Shown: positions 10,222 to 22,377, numbered from the stretch's first letter. The stretch is 64,000 nucleotides of DNA from Diphasiastrum complanatum (GCA_029204225.1 CM055100.1:54297597-54361596); one strand, 5' to 3'. The notes: generated by a model not told the origin, from the sequence alone. Numbers and translations: made by a program.

Positions 10222-12900
10222 AATTGCAGTCTCAATGCTCCACTCATGATTGATGTAACTAGTTGGTAGATAACCAATCACTTAACATTTGTTTGACTAG
10301 AAGCTTTGGCCTTCGGTCATCCTCTAGTGGAAGACACTATTTTCAATCTCGAATTATGTGCATGCACGGCTCCACCCTCATAGATGGTGGAAGAATGATA
10401 CTGCATGACCAAAAACAACCATAGTGATATTTGAACCCTGATTCTCCATCTGTTGGATGAAGGTGGGGCCTTGATTGCACCTTTAATAGAGTTGAATGCT
10501 ACATGGTTGAGTATAGGTGTGCATATTGATCCCTTTGTAGTATTAATCATAGTATTAGTAGTTGTAGTAGTGAAGTTCAAGAACATTTTTATTTGGAATT
10601 GTGCCCATGCTGGTGTATGTTCAAAGCACATTCGTTGTGCCCTTGGGTTTGGCATTCTTTGTGTTATATAAAGTGTACATGTTATGGACAATGAAGCTAA
10701 TTGAATATGTTGTAGATCCACATTGTAGACTAAGATCATTTATAAGCACTTGGGCTCCTAAATGTCTTCTTTTCATTTGTAGATGTAGATTCGAGCCTAG
10801 ATCTCTATTAGCCTAAGTGATAGTTAGCTAAATTGAGAGACTAAATATAGAATGTGGAGATTTCACTATAATATAGAAGATCTTGATCCGCAAAGAGATG
10901 AGTGAGCGATAATATTACACTATTAAATACAATTTTGTAGTAAAAAAGATAATAGTCTAGTTATCAATGAATGTTCTATAAAGGGCGCATTCAGGAACAC
11001 CTAATAAAATAAATAATGAATCAGTTTTACAATAAGTAAAATGATTAATTCAATCAACTTTTCATATCTAATCAGTTTACTTAATTGACCCTACTAGGGT
11101 AGCTTGAATTGAATATCTGAACAACATTGCAATATCAGTTACACAATTACACTACTATGATCTATCATGTTATATATCATTGTTCCAATAGGTTATCCAA
11201 TCACTTGAGCTAAATGGATCATGAAACTCAACATTCTAGCTCCATTCTATAATTCTATTTAGCAAGGCAGAATTGTACTAATGTAGCAATGAATGTTCTT
11301 GCTTGAGTGTAATTCTAATGGCCCGAGTCTAATATGTAACTCATTAATCATCAAAACAAAGACTCCAATTACATAGACATATAACAAGTAATCTCTAAAT
11401 GACAAAAAAGAGAGACAAACTATGTAAGCAATCATGATAAAACACATAAAGCCGAAATAGAGAGTATGAACCTCTTCTTTTATAACTTTCAATTGAGAAG
11501 TACATGGGTTCTTTATAGTCTCCTGACTATAGAATCCAATTTTAACTACCTTGATCAACTTTGAGCTTAGGATTAGTATTGAAATAGATCTATTTAAACT
11601 TATAATTATTTGGACCCAATAAATAAAATTTGCAAAAATCTATAAGATTTATCCTTACATTTAAAAGCTTAACATGTTGAACAACCTAGCTATAACAATA
11701 TCGAAAAGTGTAATGTAGAATCTGTACATGTCCTCCTCAGATTTGATGATGATGAGTCTATCCCATCATGACTGTCTCATAATATCTCTAGAGAACTATT
11801 TCTTTGAATATTTTGGGTTGAATGCAATATATAATAGATATTCACATTCTTCGAAGTGGTAGATTTCCATAGATTTGGCAGCTCCTTTAAGTCTAGTGGG
11901 CGATGGTTTCTAGGGCACATATGCCCTCACTCATTTCTTTTATGCATTTTTATGTCACCAGCTCACCTCCATGTAGATCTGGCATGCTCTTTTCTCCAAC
12001 ACATCCCTTCATTACAAAGACTTTGGGGCCAGTTTTCATCAGCCCACACTTGTTTCTAAGAGGTACATCTTCTAAATGGTAGGCACATTTTTCTCTTGCA
12101 TGCATCAATTGTTGTCTAGCGCATTCAGATGGATCTACCACTGCCTTTCATGTATATTTCTAGCGCATCTACAATCATAGATTGCAGACATTTATCATCA
12201 ATGAAGACACGAGACATGCAGTTAGAGCTTACTCGAGCCACATCAGAGAAGCAAGTCCTCATCAGCCATCTATCAAATTCGTGGCAGCCTCCAGTGCACT
12301 CCAAAGATATAGCAGACAGAGAGTAGTGCATTTTTACAAATATTTTAAAGCGATTGTTTTTGCTCGTTTTGCAGATTCAAAGATAGTTTGCAAATGGCCA
12401 GCGACCCTCATTCATCTTCGATTTGGCTATTTTTCCTTACTTGAGACATCAACCCTACTTTCTAACTGCCCTATTATGATGTGGCAGCAATGTATTAGCT
12501 TATGGAAGCCCTGTTCCAAATGTCAGATCCTCATTTGCTCTTTTTTTCAAACAATTGCAGAGCCCTCTTCTCTCTAGTTTTTCTTTGGCTATATCATGAC
12601 AAAGTTTATGCCATTGTAAATTATTTAGACACAATGTAGAACAGAGGCTCACAAGCTCTATTGGTGCTTTAAATGTAGATTTACTATCTTTTTCCATTCA
12701 TCTACAAGTTCAAAACAATGTGTTTTCTATTTCTTGCATAGAGGTGTAGTAATCTCTCTTCTTTGTAGTGCTTAGACTGTACATATCTTTGTAATCTACA
12801 AATGATGAATACAAATATTGTGAATCTAAGTGTTTCTGAATCACTCAACGTGTTTCTATTGTGAATACATTCTATACTTTTCATGGTGATTCAATTTGGT
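10222..12900. other. Intergenic, no gene recognised
   Basis: A long AT-rich stretch with only short, unconvincing frames on both strands. No transposon ends, PBS or domain motifs could be named. From about 12,700 it may pass into the LTR or leader of the copia remnant downstream. Confidence 0.4.
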
Positions 12901-13615
12901 AATAGAAAGTTTATGGCACTGTGTTGCTAATGTCTATACACAATGATTTGAACTGGAATTGTCTAGCGAAGTGTCTCTAGCCTACAATCTTATCAAATCT
13001 AAACAGAGAATTAATGAATTTCAGACTCTTCACACATGTGAAATCCAGCCCATTTCAGTCCTTTTGTTCTCCCTTATGCTTCATCCAAACATATTGATAG
13101 TATAGCTCGTTGGAAAGCTAGAGAAGTCTACTTTCCATTGCGATTGGTTTCAAATCATTCTAATGAGCCTAGCAAGAGTTGTAAACACTTGAAGTAGAGT
13201 GCTAATCCTATGTGGACACTTTTGATTTGATCCAGAATGTTGGTTGTTTGATTCAAAATCCATTTCTGAGTATGTCAATCAAAGATAGAATTGTTTAGAC
13301 AAGTTTTGTGAAGTCATTGCCACATCATTTCACACAAGAGAGTTGTGCTTGAGTTGCATGTGATATCCAAGAGTGTTTTCATTTCTTTGAAACTTGTGGA
13401 AAAAGTTGACATCAAACTTGTGAGTGCTTCATCACTAGATAGAGGCTGGATTCAAATTCAAGTTGATTGATTCTCTGTTGTGAGCAAGATCTCACATATT
13501 TTGTTGCAAGATTTCAATAGGTTGTATCAACATTACAAGCTAGATCCTATGTTGAGAGAGAAGCAACACATTCAATTCCATTTTTGTCATTACTAGAAAA
13601 TTTCTCAAAGAGAAC
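12901..13615 (+). mobile_element. Probable LTR/leader of copia family C remnant
   Basis: This stretch directly precedes a copia gag start at 13,616. It contains the palindromic box TTCACACATGTGAA (13,029-13,042), also found in other copia LTRs of this window. It resembles the stretch at about 32,270-32,480 beside another copia gag fragment (cell-like phrases such as GCTTTCTAACAAGCT versus CTCGTTGGAAAGCTAG). Exact LTR ends and a PBS were not found. Confidence 0.35.
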
Positions 13616-14458
13616 ATGACATCCATGGGTTCATATCTCTTGGAACATGGTGAGAGGTTAACATCTTTCAACTATGCTATTTGGAAGGTAAGAATGTAAC
13701 CATTATTGGTTCTTCAAGATGTAAACCGTGACGGGAATGGACGATGACGCTACAGGCTGGGCACTAGTGGATGCACCAGAATGATCGGAGAGGCAAAGGG
13801 GGAGAAGCTAAGTCTTACTTGCCCCTGAACTTAAAAAATCAATATACACAACTATTGGTCATACATATTCTATTGAAGGAGTTGGAAGTATTTCCTTGAA
13901 TCTTGCATCTTCTATGAGTTTGTCACTTTCCAATGTACTCTTTGTTTCTAAAATCACAAAGAATGTGATTGGTGTTGGTAAATTGCTTGATGATGGTTTT
14001 GATGTGGAATTCAATATCAAAAATTGTATCATTAAGATAGGTGATGAGATCCTTGCATATGGATCAAAATATGGTGGCATTTTTAAGTTAGATTTATATG
14101 AAAGTGCAAGTTCTTGTGATATTGCTTTGATGACTCATATTTCCAAGGAGGAATTATGGCATAGGAGATTGGATGATACCAATTTCATATCTATGTCTTC
14201 TATGGTCAAGGAGATCAAGCCAAGAGAGGCTTGTTTTATAAGAAAATCACATAAGGCGCCATATATATGATGTCTTCTACCAAGACTTTACATCCATTGG
14301 AGTTGGAACACTTGGGTGTTCACCTTTCTTCATCAATAAGCAAGGGAGATACCACTTGCTTTTCTAATCTTATTGGTAATTTCACAAGTGTTTCTTCAAG
14401 TGTTATGGTGCATGATTATTTTCCATTTGCAAAGCTTTGTGGAGTTTTGGAGCTATAA
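13616..14458 (+). pseudogene. Ty1/copia gag-pol remnant, family C, internally deleted
   Basis: The frame starts at ATG 13,616 with LLEHGERLTSFNYAIWKVRM, the conserved copia gag N-terminus (compare LESSERLSSSNYSTWKVRM in the intact element). It stops at about 13,699. After a GC-richer junction of about 110 bp the reading resumes inside protease/gag-pre-integrase (LSNVLFVSKITKNVIGVGKL, KEELWHRRL) to 14,270, then in another frame with the start of integrase (KTLHPLELEHLGVHLSSS). The integrase start matches the family C element at 34,093-36,902 (KTTHPLELIDSDVHFSSS). Most of gag, the zinc knuckle, the DSG motif and everything after the integrase start are lost. Confidence 0.75.
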
Positions 14459-14479
14459 TTGGAATAAATACACCATAAG

Positions 14480-15383
14480 CAGTCTTGTTCAACTATAAGC
14501 CTAAGGTTATTTACCTTAGTATACTTGAAAGTTATTGCTTTGCATATGTTTTCTTGGAAGCAAGGAAGAAAGGAAATCCAAGTTTATGGATCATGGTAGG
14601 ATGCTAATCCACCAAGGACGGCTATAAAGCCTTTACATTCTCTATCTCAAAGGTGTTTGAGAATGGGAATTTTATTCTTCATGAAGATCTATTTTCAACC
14701 TTGAAAAGGGACGAGATCATTGTATCTCAAGATGCATCAATCATTTCTATTGAGAATATTCAACTATCCTCACTTATGTTTCTCTTTATTTATTTGATGT
14801 ATTATCTTGTTCAATTGGGATTTTTTCATCTCAAAGTTTAAGTAAAGCAATTCTAGTTTTGAATGAAGCCTTTTGTTTGGAAATAATTATTTTCATTGAT
14901 GACTTAATTATGTTTCCAAATCATGTTGAATGCAAGATATTGTATCATCAAAAGTTTGCTCTTGGATATCGTAAGAGCAAGAATAAGAACAAGCGCAAAC
15001 ATATTGAGAAACATGATCTTTCATGTGATGAGGCATATTGTAAACTTTTGAGGATAAGTGAAGCATCCAAAGAGGACACTCATACCCTTGAGAAAGTATT
15101 AAGCCTCAATGAGTTCAATATAGAATTTGATTTCAAGATTAGATCCTTTATGGATGAAGTTCATAGTGTATGGACTAGTCAAGATAGTATGTTTAATCTT
15201 GTTAATCAATACTTTTGCTCAAGTTATGATCTTTATCTCTATGATCTTGGTGATCATTGTGAGGCATGGAAGCCTTGTTTTTCTACTTTTATGGCACAGC
15301 TATCTTCATACAAATTTCAAATCCGAGATCAACATCAAGCATGGAGAAGGCATATTGAAATAGTGGCAATTTGGTGGAATTGA
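14480..15383 (+). repeat. Unrecognised repeat family with protein-like similarity, copy 1
   Basis: The longest frame (14,859-15,383, 174 codons) shares short blocks with a second copy at 43,531-44,480: MFPNHVECK with MFQNHFESK, a HQ..ALG...SKSK stretch, and the CEA/DEAYCKLLRISE block with CEAFCNLLLRLSE followed by EDTHTLE / KDTYILE. Conservation at protein level in two broken copies suggests a former coding region. I recognise no domain. In both cases it abuts copia pieces, so it may be part of an element or DNA carried by one. Confidence 0.4.
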
Positions 15384-15737
15384 CAAGAGATTTCCATCAA
15401 AGAGATGGTTATGGTGAGGATGCTGCTATAATGGATTCTTTGAATGATCTTCAATACAAATGCAAAACAAAGAATCCACACAAAATCTAGCCTCTCCTTT
15501 TTCTCTTTCTAGCAAATCCTAGCACATAGAATGATGATTTGTTGCTCACAATAGATCTAAACACAATATGATGAACTTTTGCCAACACCTAAGATTGAAA
15601 CACACTCTTGACAAATTACAACTTAAAAAAAAAATTTCCTATCAAATTTAGGGTTTCACCGAAAATGAAAAATATTGAATCAAGCAAAATCTACATGCAA
15701 AAGCTAGAATCTAGATATCTCATCTAATAGAATGTAC
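15384..15737. other. No gene seen
   Basis: AT-rich sequence between the unknown repeat and the left arm of the inverted duplication; nothing recognisable. Confidence 0.4.
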
Positions 15738-15961
15738 CATCCACAATCAAAAGCAATTTTTGTCTCCACATTCTAGTAAGTGGTTTCGAAAATTGGCCAT
15801 CTACAAGTATTTTGACCTAAAATGACTTTAAAATCACAAAGATCCAAACTCTATACTTGAAACTCCAAGATTTGAGATAGAAACGCCTACAAATCCACAT
15901 AGAAGCTATGGCACCCTCAAATCCACCTCTAGATTTGGCATAAACACCAAATTTGGCCTGC

Positions 15962-15978
15962 AACCTGCTCTGATACCA
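15962..15978 (-). promoter_or_regulatory. Primer binding site (initiator tRNA-Met) of an old copia element
   Basis: On the - strand this reads TGGTATCAGAGCAGGTT, complementary to the 3' end of plant initiator tRNA-Met. It lies directly inside an LTR end (TGTAAAAAATC on the + strand from 15,979). The LTR runs toward higher coordinates. A TATA-like GCTATAAATAG (- strand, about 16,977-16,990) lies inside it, and its far end is not resolved. Confidence 0.75.
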
Positions 15979-16168
15979 TGTAAAAAATCAAAGATCAAAA
16001 CACATTTAGTTCATCAATGATCTTTAGCCAAATTTGGTAGCACATCTAGAAATAGCTAGAAGATAGAAATCACTACTTTATGCAAGCTAGAACTTAGAAA
16101 TGCATAATGATCTGATCATAAACACTTAGATGTGAATTAGTACTCTCCCTATCCATACAGAATCAAAA

Positions 16169-16805
16169 TGTGAAAATTACAGTACTAAGGACCATAAATG
16201 GATCTTTGAATGATCCACAAGGTGATTGTATGTTTGTTAAACAATCTATCAGAAACTAGTCATCAGAAAACAAAATCTAGTTTAGCAGCTTGATAGGAAA
16301 CAAGTACAGACAATCAAAGCATTGATCAATTAGTATAATCCAACTCCACACGTGTGGAAATAAGGCTGTAGTACGGCCTGTAGACAGTGTTTACAAAGTG
16401 CCAAAGCTGGGTTTCATTGGAAATCAAGAGTAATCACCATACAATGAGAGGAAACTCGAGTTTCTCCTTGAGGCTCCTCCTTTGGAAAGTTAGGTGAAAA
16501 TCCTGCATGTAATAAGGAAGTAGACTCCACTTTCTTGCCCTAATGTGTAAACCCTAGCCTAGATCCAAGAGTCATGCTTGGTAGGTGCATGGTAGGTACA
16601 AATCTCATCATAAATCATGGTCTAGATTCTACAAAGTAGGAATCACTACCAAATGGACACAACCATTCCTCTTGACTCGTGGTAACCTACTTTAGGTGTG
16701 TATGTACAAGTGGCACTTTGGCCATTCAAGTAACCAACAAACAATAATGACAAAATGTACAATATTCTACATGGCTAGATTTGCCAATGTAGGCATTTTT
16801 TCACA
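16169..16805. mobile_element. Solo LTR with 5-bp target duplication
   Basis: A 637-bp segment starts TGTGAAAATT and ends TTTTTTCACA, flanked on both sides by CAAAA (16,164-16,168 and 16,806-16,810). The corresponding place in the right arm (about 24,330) reads straight through without it. The ends resemble those of the intact copia LTR (TGTGAAAA...TTTTCACA, 655 bp), so it probably belongs to a related subfamily and arose by LTR-LTR recombination. It contains the palindrome TCCACACGTGTGGA at 16,345-16,358. Confidence 0.8.
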
Positions 16806-17299
16806 CAAAACTATACTGTACTTCACACATGAGGTAGATCAACCATAAAATCAACATTCTACACATAGAAACTCAAGATATAAAGAGAGAAACGTATGAG
16901 ATGGACATAGAAACACAAGAGATGAATTATCCACAAAGAAAAAAACTATGATGATTATTTTTTCACATAAGTACAGCTATTTATAGCTTCCAAAACGTCA
17001 TTTGGCCACATGTCCAAACTTGACCTAAATTGGAAGCTTCTAGATATTTTGAATGTACCAAAATAAAAGATAAGAAAAATTAGGCTATATATAGATTTCA
17101 AAAAAAGTAAATGCAAATCACCATTCTCTATTTTTATAGATTCAGGTTTAGAAAAAAATGTTTTAAATTATGGATTTTTTTAGTTATAATTTAGTCAATA
17201 TGCAAAAAGAAGATAAAAAGAAAATAACTTTTACAACTAATTGAAGTACTTTTGTTCATACATGAATGTCAATCAGACTACATGATACTCCTACTACCT

Positions 17300-17960
17300 T
17301 TAAATAAATGATGACAACAACATTTCAAGACTTTATGAGAAATTATCTTGAATTTTTTTGAAATCATGTTTGTGTATTTATCATGACCAAAGAACTTTTT
17401 GAAAGATTAATACAAACATTACAAAGTGGCAAAGATTCTTTTTTTCCTACATATTGAAAAACGTTATCTTTGGTATGAAAGAAGAAATTTTATCAGGTCA
17501 TAGAAAGTTTGAAGGGAAAATTGAAAATGATGTTGATAAAGTAAAAATTATTGCTACTTTGCAATCTCTAAAGAATTCAAGACAACTAAGAAATTCCTTG
17601 GTCATTTTGGCTATCATCAAAGATTTATATTCATCTATGCTATCACATCCTCACTTTTGACATAATTAATAGAAAGAAAAACATAAAAAATAGTTACAGT
17701 GAGTGATATATCCACATAAACGTTCAAATTTTTAAAGACCAAACTTTTATCAATACATATACGCAAGCCTCTAGATTACACAAAGAAGTTCTATATTTAT
17801 GTGGATGTATTACCCTTTGCTATGTGCTCAATCAAAAGGACAAAGAAAAAAAATGTCCTATTTATTATACAGAGAGACAAGTTTTAGAAACTTAAAAAGA
17901 ATTATTGAGCAATAGAAAAAGAAGTTCTTAGAATGATTTCTAAAATCTTAAAAACACAAA
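17300..17960 (+). pseudogene. Ty3/gypsy reverse transcriptase/RNase H fragment, left-arm copy
   Basis: Broken frames give the back half of a gypsy RT: TTFQDFM-like start, a VIFGMKEEIL-GH block (the family's KC.FG....LGH region), then KVKIIATLQSLKNSRQLR, the gypsy KV.AI..L..PK....LR motif before the RNase H domain. A weaker RNase H trace follows (NQKDKEKK, then IYYTERQ). Stops and frame changes are frequent and catalytic YxDD is not readable. The right-arm counterpart is 23,461-23,823 on the - strand. Confidence 0.65.
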
Positions 17961-18461
17961 TAATTTTGATATTATTATTTTACAATTCAAATTCCATGGA
18001 GTTTTCACTAATTTTTCTAAACTCAATGTTTGATATATTGTCAAGATTCTTTTTTTTAGTTGATGAAGTTGATGACTTATCTTTCTTTTCAAAAACTACA
18101 AGTAGATTTTCATTTGAATTGATATCCATTCTTAACAAAAACATTTGCATTTCAACTTTATTCTATCGTTATCGAATTGAAGATGATGGATGTGCCGTTA
18201 ATTCAAGACATTCTTGTCTTTCATAAATGATTTGTTATTGTCAACTCACAATTAAAAACAAGCATTTCCTTTAATTATATTTATTTCATCAACTCATGGT
18301 TGATTCTTTGTTGAACGTTTCTTTTTACCCTTTGGATCTAATTGCGACATGTCTGATTCATATCTTCCTAACAAAGCATTTGTCGAAGTGGTTCACATCT
18401 AGTGCAGACATAGAATTTTCATCCTATCATTGCTTTGAATGAATCCAAGTACTTTAGCAAT

Positions 18462-19130
18462 TCAAAATGGATGATTTTCACTATCTTTTAAAGCTAAATG
18501 TGCAATGAGGCTCCCTGCATTGATTTTTGAAACCCAAATAAATTCATGTTTTACGTTTTGCACAAGGGATAAGAATTTAGTTTGTTGTAAAATAGATGAT
18601 AATTCAATTGTGGTTATTAGAATTGTTGATATTAACGGCCAATGAATTTTTTCAAGTGAGTTTGTATCTCTCAATTTAAGTAAACTAAGTTTTTGTTTTC
18701 TAAACCAATCCATCCACCAATGTCTATCAAACTCATCAAAAAATTGGCATGTTGTTTGAATGGTTAATTCCAAAGAATTAAATGCTATAAATGGATCAAC
18801 TAAATGTTGTTCTCTTTGAGTTTTTTGTTCTTTGAGAGTGAATGTTGGATGATACAAATGCACAAATAATAGAATCACACAATAGAATTGGAAAATTGTT
18901 GTTTCTACAACAATGTGATGGCTTCATCATTATTTTCAATTTGAATTGATGCTAAAAATTGATATCATTGATTGGTTGTATGCAAGGTTTTTCAGATATT
19001 TTAATGTAATCTCTTGAATCATATGTGCATCGTAATAATAACACATTTGGTTTAGGCACGTAGGACTCATCAATGATACTTTACAATATTGGTGAAAGAA
19101 AGACTTTTTTGCATCTTAAATTTTTAGAAA
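18462..19130 (-). pseudogene. Unrecognised decayed protein-coding gene, left-arm copy
   Basis: A - strand frame of 138 codons (18,878-18,462) contains FDEFDRHWWMDWFRKQKL, RDTNSLEKIHW and NAGSLIAHLALKDSENHPF. Farther upstream, a shifted frame adds protein-like sequence (CYYYDAHMIQEITLKYL, about 18,960-19,130). The same protein is recovered in the right arm on the + strand (22,368-23,144), so the reading is unlikely to be chance. I do not recognise the family. Its W-rich N-terminal part and the following HPFWIAKVLG block suggest a globular protein, perhaps transposon-borne. The rest to 19,994 is AT-rich with no gene. Confidence 0.35.
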
Positions 19131-19692
19131 AACAGCTAAACATTTGGTCAATTTGATGATGAGACCAATAAAAATCATTTTTTAATTTTCTTCAAAAAAT
19201 TTCAAAACAACTAACATTGACAAATATGCTAACATCATTTAATTTTTATTTTTACGAGTGGTATTATCAAGTTACAAATAGAGAATCTCAAAAATACTGT
19301 TACCAAATTCAACTATTATTTTATTATGGTAATTGTCAAATTTGAATTATTTCAAACATTGGGATAATTGAAATATACTTTAGACTACAAAGTGCCATTA
19401 AATATAAGAGCTCCAACCAAATGAACTTGAATGAAATCCGCTTCATTTCTTTGACATCCTCACAAAATGTGACAATAGTTTTTTTTTAATCCATTCCATC
19501 ATTGACGAGATCCAAATACTTTTGAAGAGATTACATTTTTTTGCTATGTTTACAAGCTTTTGTCTTTCCATTGTTTGTTGTTGTCGGTGGAGTTGGAGTG
19601 ATGTTGTAATTTTCATTAAAAAATATAGAAAAAATTAACTTAATCAATTGAAAATACAAATGAAATTCAAACTTTTCATGTAAGAGTAAGAT

Positions 19693-19693
<1 letters not shown>

Positions 19694-19727
<34 letters not shown>
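19694..19727. repeat. (AT)n microsatellite
   Basis: A pure AT run of about 34 bases lies in non-coding sequence just before the second telomere-like array. Confidence 0.95.
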
Positions 19728-19733
<6 letters not shown>

Positions 19734-19994
19734 TGTTTTTTTCATGCAGAGTTTCAGCTTGCTCCCTGAGTGTTTCTAACTACTCACAAGTCATACAAAC
19801 AGACATTCTAGATTTTTTAAAAATTTTAATAAGGTCAAAGTTTTTTTTCCAAACTTTTAAGGAATATGAATAACTCAAATATAGAAAATTCTTGGACATG
19901 GTAAAATCCTTACACATAAAAAATATTTTCAATTTTGTGAACTTGTTTGGTAAAAATATATACAATTTGGAAGCTTTTGGCATGTAGATCAAGC

Positions 19995-21979
19995 GACAAA
20001 AGTTAAGAGTTAAGAGCCAAGGCCCAAGGACAGGGAGTTAGGAGCCAAGGGTTAAGGCCCTAGGGCCAAGCACTATGGGCCAATGGCGAAAGGCCAAGTG
20101 TCTAGGGCCAAGGGCCAAGAGCTAGGCATTAAGGTCCAAGAACCAAGGGTTAAGGTCCAAGGGCCAAGGGTTAAAGGCTAAGAGACAAGGGCTAACAACC
20201 AAGGGCTAAGGAAAAAGGGCCAAGGACCAAGGGCTAAGGATGAAGGCCAATGGTGAAGGACAAATGAACAAAGGCTAAGGACCAAGGGAGAAGGATTTAG
20301 GGTTTAGGGCTAGGGATTTGGGGTTTAGGACTAAGGGTTAAGGATTTAGGATTTAGGATTTAAAATTTAGGGGTAAGGGTCTAGGGTTTAGGGTTTAGGG
20401 TTTAGGGTTTAGGATTTACGATTATGGGTTTAGGGTTTAAGATTTAGGGCTAAGAGCTTAGAGCTTAGGGTTTAGGATTTAGAGTTTAGGGCTAAGGGAT
20501 TAGGGTTTAGGATTTATGGTTAGGCTAGGATTTAGTGTTTAGGGTTTAGAATTTAGGGGTAAGAGCTTAGGGTTTAGGTTTTATAGTTTAGGGTTTAGGA
20601 TTTAAGATTTAGGGTTTACGGCCCAGGGTGTAGAGTCTATTATTTAGGGTTTAGGGTTTAGGGTTTAGGGCCTAGGGCTTATGGTTTAAGATTTAGGACT
20701 AAAAGCTTAGAGCTTAGGATTTAGGATTTAGGATTTATGGCTATGTTAGGGTTTAGGGTTTAGGATTTAGGACTAAGGGATTAGGGTTTAGGATCTAGGG
20801 CTAAGGGCTTAGGATCTAGGATGTAGTGTTAAGGGTTTGAGTTTAGGGTTAAGGGTTAAGACTTTAGGATTTAGGGTTTAGGTAGAAGGATTTAGGATTT
20901 AGGGTTTAGGGTTTAGGACTAAGGATTAAGAGTTAAGGATTTAAGATTTAGGATTTAGGGTTTAGGATTTAGGGTTTATTATTTAGGGCTAAGGGCTTAG
21001 AGTATAGGATTTAATGTTTAGGATTTAGGGCTTAGGGTTTAGGGTTAAGGTCCAAGAGTTTAGGGTTTAGGGGTTAGGGTTTAGGGCTTAAGGGTTAGGC
21101 TTTAGGCTTTAGGGCTAAGTGCTTAGGATTTAGGGTTTAGGGCTTATGGCTTCGGGCTTAGGATTTGGGGCTTAGGGCTTAGGGCTTAGGGCTTAGGGCT
21201 AGGGGCTTATAATTTAGGATTTAGGATTTAGGGTCTAGGATTTAGGATTTAGGGTTTAGGGTTTAGAATCTAGGGGTAAGGGCTTAGGGCCTAGGGTTTA
21301 GGGCTAAGGGCTTAGGAATTAGGGTTTAGTGTTTAGAGTTTAGGGTTTAGGGTTAAGGGCCAAGGGTTTAGAGTTTAGGGCTAAGGGTTAAGGCCAAGAG
21401 TTATGGACCAGGGATTAAGGGTTAAGGGCCAAGGGTGAAGCACTAAGGGACAATGGTGAAAGGCCAAGGGCCCGGACGAAAGACAAAAGGCCAAGGGTTA
21501 AGGATTAAGGGAAAAAGATTAAAGCACCCTTAAGGATTAAGGACCAAGAGTTAAGGGCCAAGGGCCAAGATAAAGGATGAAGGGCCAAGGGTTAAGGACC
21601 AAGGGCTAAGGGCAAGGGCCAAGAGAGAGAAAGGAGATAAGGACCAAGGGGATAAGAGCGAGGGGCCACAAGTTAAGTTTTAGTGGCCAAGGACCAAAGG
21701 AGAACGACTAAGGGACAAGAGCTAAGGGCTAAGGGCGAATGACCAAGGGCTAAGGGCCAAGTGTTAAGGACCAAGGGTTAAGAGCGAAGGGCTAAGAGTA
21801 ATGGTCCAGGGGCCAAGGTATAAGGGATATGAAATAAGAGCTAAGGGCCAAGGGTCAAGGATAAAGTGCTAAGGGCCATGGATTAAAGGACAAGAAGTAA
21901 TGTCCAAGGGTTAATGGCTAAGAGTCTAAGGGTTAAGAGCCAAGAGGAAAGGGTTAAGGGCCAAGGTTTAAGGGGCAAG

Positions 21980-22071
<92 letters not shown>

Positions 22072-22377
22072 AGATAAGGACCAAGGGTTAAGGGCCTCAA
22101 GTTAAGTTTTAGTGGCCAAGGGCCAAGGGTTGAGGACTAAGGAATCTAAGGGCTTATGGATAAGCACCAAGGGCTAGGGTCCAAGGGTTAAGAGTGAAAC
22201 GGTAAGAGTTAAGGTCCAATGACCAAGGGTTAGGGACTGAGGGCTAAGGACTAAGGGATAAGAGCGAAGGATCAAGGGTCAAGGTCAAGGGCTAAGGGCC
22301 AAGGATTAAAGGACAAGTATTAGGGACCAAGGGTTAAGGGCCAAGGGATAAGAATTGCCTCAATCTGTAAAGGTGTT
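19995..22377. repeat. Second degenerate telomere-like array (TTTAGGG-type, flanked by AAGGGCCAAGG-type)
   Basis: There are three blocks: variant units such as AAGGGCCAAGGGTTAAGG (to ~20,290), degenerate TTTAGGG/TTTAGGA units (~20,290-21,370), then variant units again (to ~22,360). The first ~990 bases are the reverse complement of window bases 1-975, including irregular stretches such as GTCCAAGAACCAAGGG, so they share descent and not just a motif. The homology to the first array starts abruptly at GACAAAAGTTAAGAG (19,995 versus 975). The array replaces the inner end of the right arm of the 3-kb inverted duplication. Confidence 0.85.
21983..22069. repeat. (GA)n microsatellite inside the telomere-like array
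   Basis: About 43 uninterrupted GA units are surrounded on both sides by AAGGGCCAAGG-type variant repeats. Confidence 0.95.

Larger units (their letters stand above)
15738..18700. repeat. Left arm of a ~3-kb inverted duplication
   Basis: Read as reverse complement, this segment matches 22,378-24,481 plus 30,913-31,196 in order: copia leader and PBS, LTR, gypsy RT fragment, then an unrecognised reading frame. The right arm is split by the intact copia element. The left arm instead carries a solo LTR (16,169-16,805) that the right arm lacks. The arms differ by many substitutions and small gaps, so the duplication is old relative to the intact copia insertion. Confidence 0.85.

Noticed and set aside
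15978-17300. Full LTR coordinates for the old copia element in the inverted-duplication arms
   Set aside because: One end with the PBS is clear in both arms, but the opposite end could not be fixed, so no complete LTR was called.
21914-22105. Open frame with long Arg-Glu repeat
   Set aside because: It is the GA microsatellite translated inside the telomere-like array; no gene context.
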